NCBI GenBank assembly: GCA_964384625.1
Contig: CAYLNH010000177.1
Span: 1-14,501, forward strand
Length of the DNA: 14,501 nt
Source of the DNA: CAYLNH01 sp964384625
GTDB taxonomy: Bacteria > Verrucomicrobiota > Lentisphaeria > JABSQK01
Direction of reading: 5' to 3'
Shown: in pieces, positions 14,444-14,501 of the stretch
How positions within the stretch are numbered: position 1 is the stretch's first letter
Layout: each line of letters starts with the position of its first letter
Notes under the pieces: model-generated
What the model was told of the DNA's origin: nothing
Database searches by the model: none
The model's input: the letters and a program-made list of their open reading frames with translations, nothing else
Made by a program: the position numbers and the translations under genes

Positions 14444-14501
14444 AATGCACTATGGCCACAATATTCAGTTGGCATGTTGATTGGCAAGCCTTTATGGCCG
14501 T

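Noticed and set aside
1..14501. tRNA, rRNA, CRISPR arrays, insertion sequences and phage genes
   Set aside because: I looked for cloverleaf-like elements, regularly spaced repeats, and transposase or integrase motifs and found none.
14444..14501. AT-richer tail as the start of another gene
   Set aside because: It is only 58 bases long, with no ribosome-binding site plus start that can be supported within the window.

Overview
The window (about 60 to 65% G+C by eye) looks like chromosomal DNA from a PVC-group bacterium, most likely Lentisphaerota (Victivallales-like) or a close relative such as Kiritimatiellota. This assignment is inferred from gene content: tandem FTLIELLVV-type pseudopilins with a DGS-containing C-terminus, GntR-type winged-helix regulators fused to LacI/periplasmic-binding-protein-like sensor domains, a type-I sulfatase and a heparinase II/III-like lyase. 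No rRNA, tRNA, CRISPR array, transposase or phage gene is visible.

Layout. (1) 1-335: an AT-rich flank with no confident gene. (2) 336-1763, minus strand: a formylglycine-type sulfatase, divergent from (3) an AraC-family regulator at 1952-2785. The gap between them holds a near-perfect 20-bp palindrome and several TGATCA motifs. (4) 2962-4260: a LarA-family nickel-pincer racemase/epimerase. (5) 4399-10405: a tight four-gene transcription unit of a GntR/LacI-type regulator, two tandem pseudopilins and a 1066-residue heparinase II/III-like lyase. A TTGACA promoter and a 9-bp inverted repeat overlapping the Shine-Dalgarno sequence sit in front of it, and a GC-rich hairpin follows it. (6) 10636-11742, minus strand: a second GntR/LacI-type regulator. 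It is divergent from (7) 11843-14443: a TauE/SafE-type anion permease, an IolI/IolE-like TIM-barrel isomerase and a Gfo/Idh/MocA oxidoreductase. The permease and isomerase genes overlap, and the oxidoreductase gene follows closely.

How the genes may work together (inference). The region reads as an accessory carbohydrate-catabolism island for a sulfated, uronate-containing glycan. The lyase would cleave uronate-containing chains and the sulfatase would remove sulfate esters. The oxidoreductase and TIM-barrel isomerase would reshape the released sugar or polyol, LarA would invert a 2-hydroxy-acid centre, and the TSUP permease would move a sulfur oxyanion or organic anion. Each block has its own regulator (AraC, GntR/LacI, GntR/LacI), and each regulator has repeat-type candidate operators next to its start. 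The most unusual feature is the regulator-pseudopilin-pseudopilin-lyase operon, in which the two pseudopilins are translationally coupled to the regulator while the lyase has no recognisable export signal.
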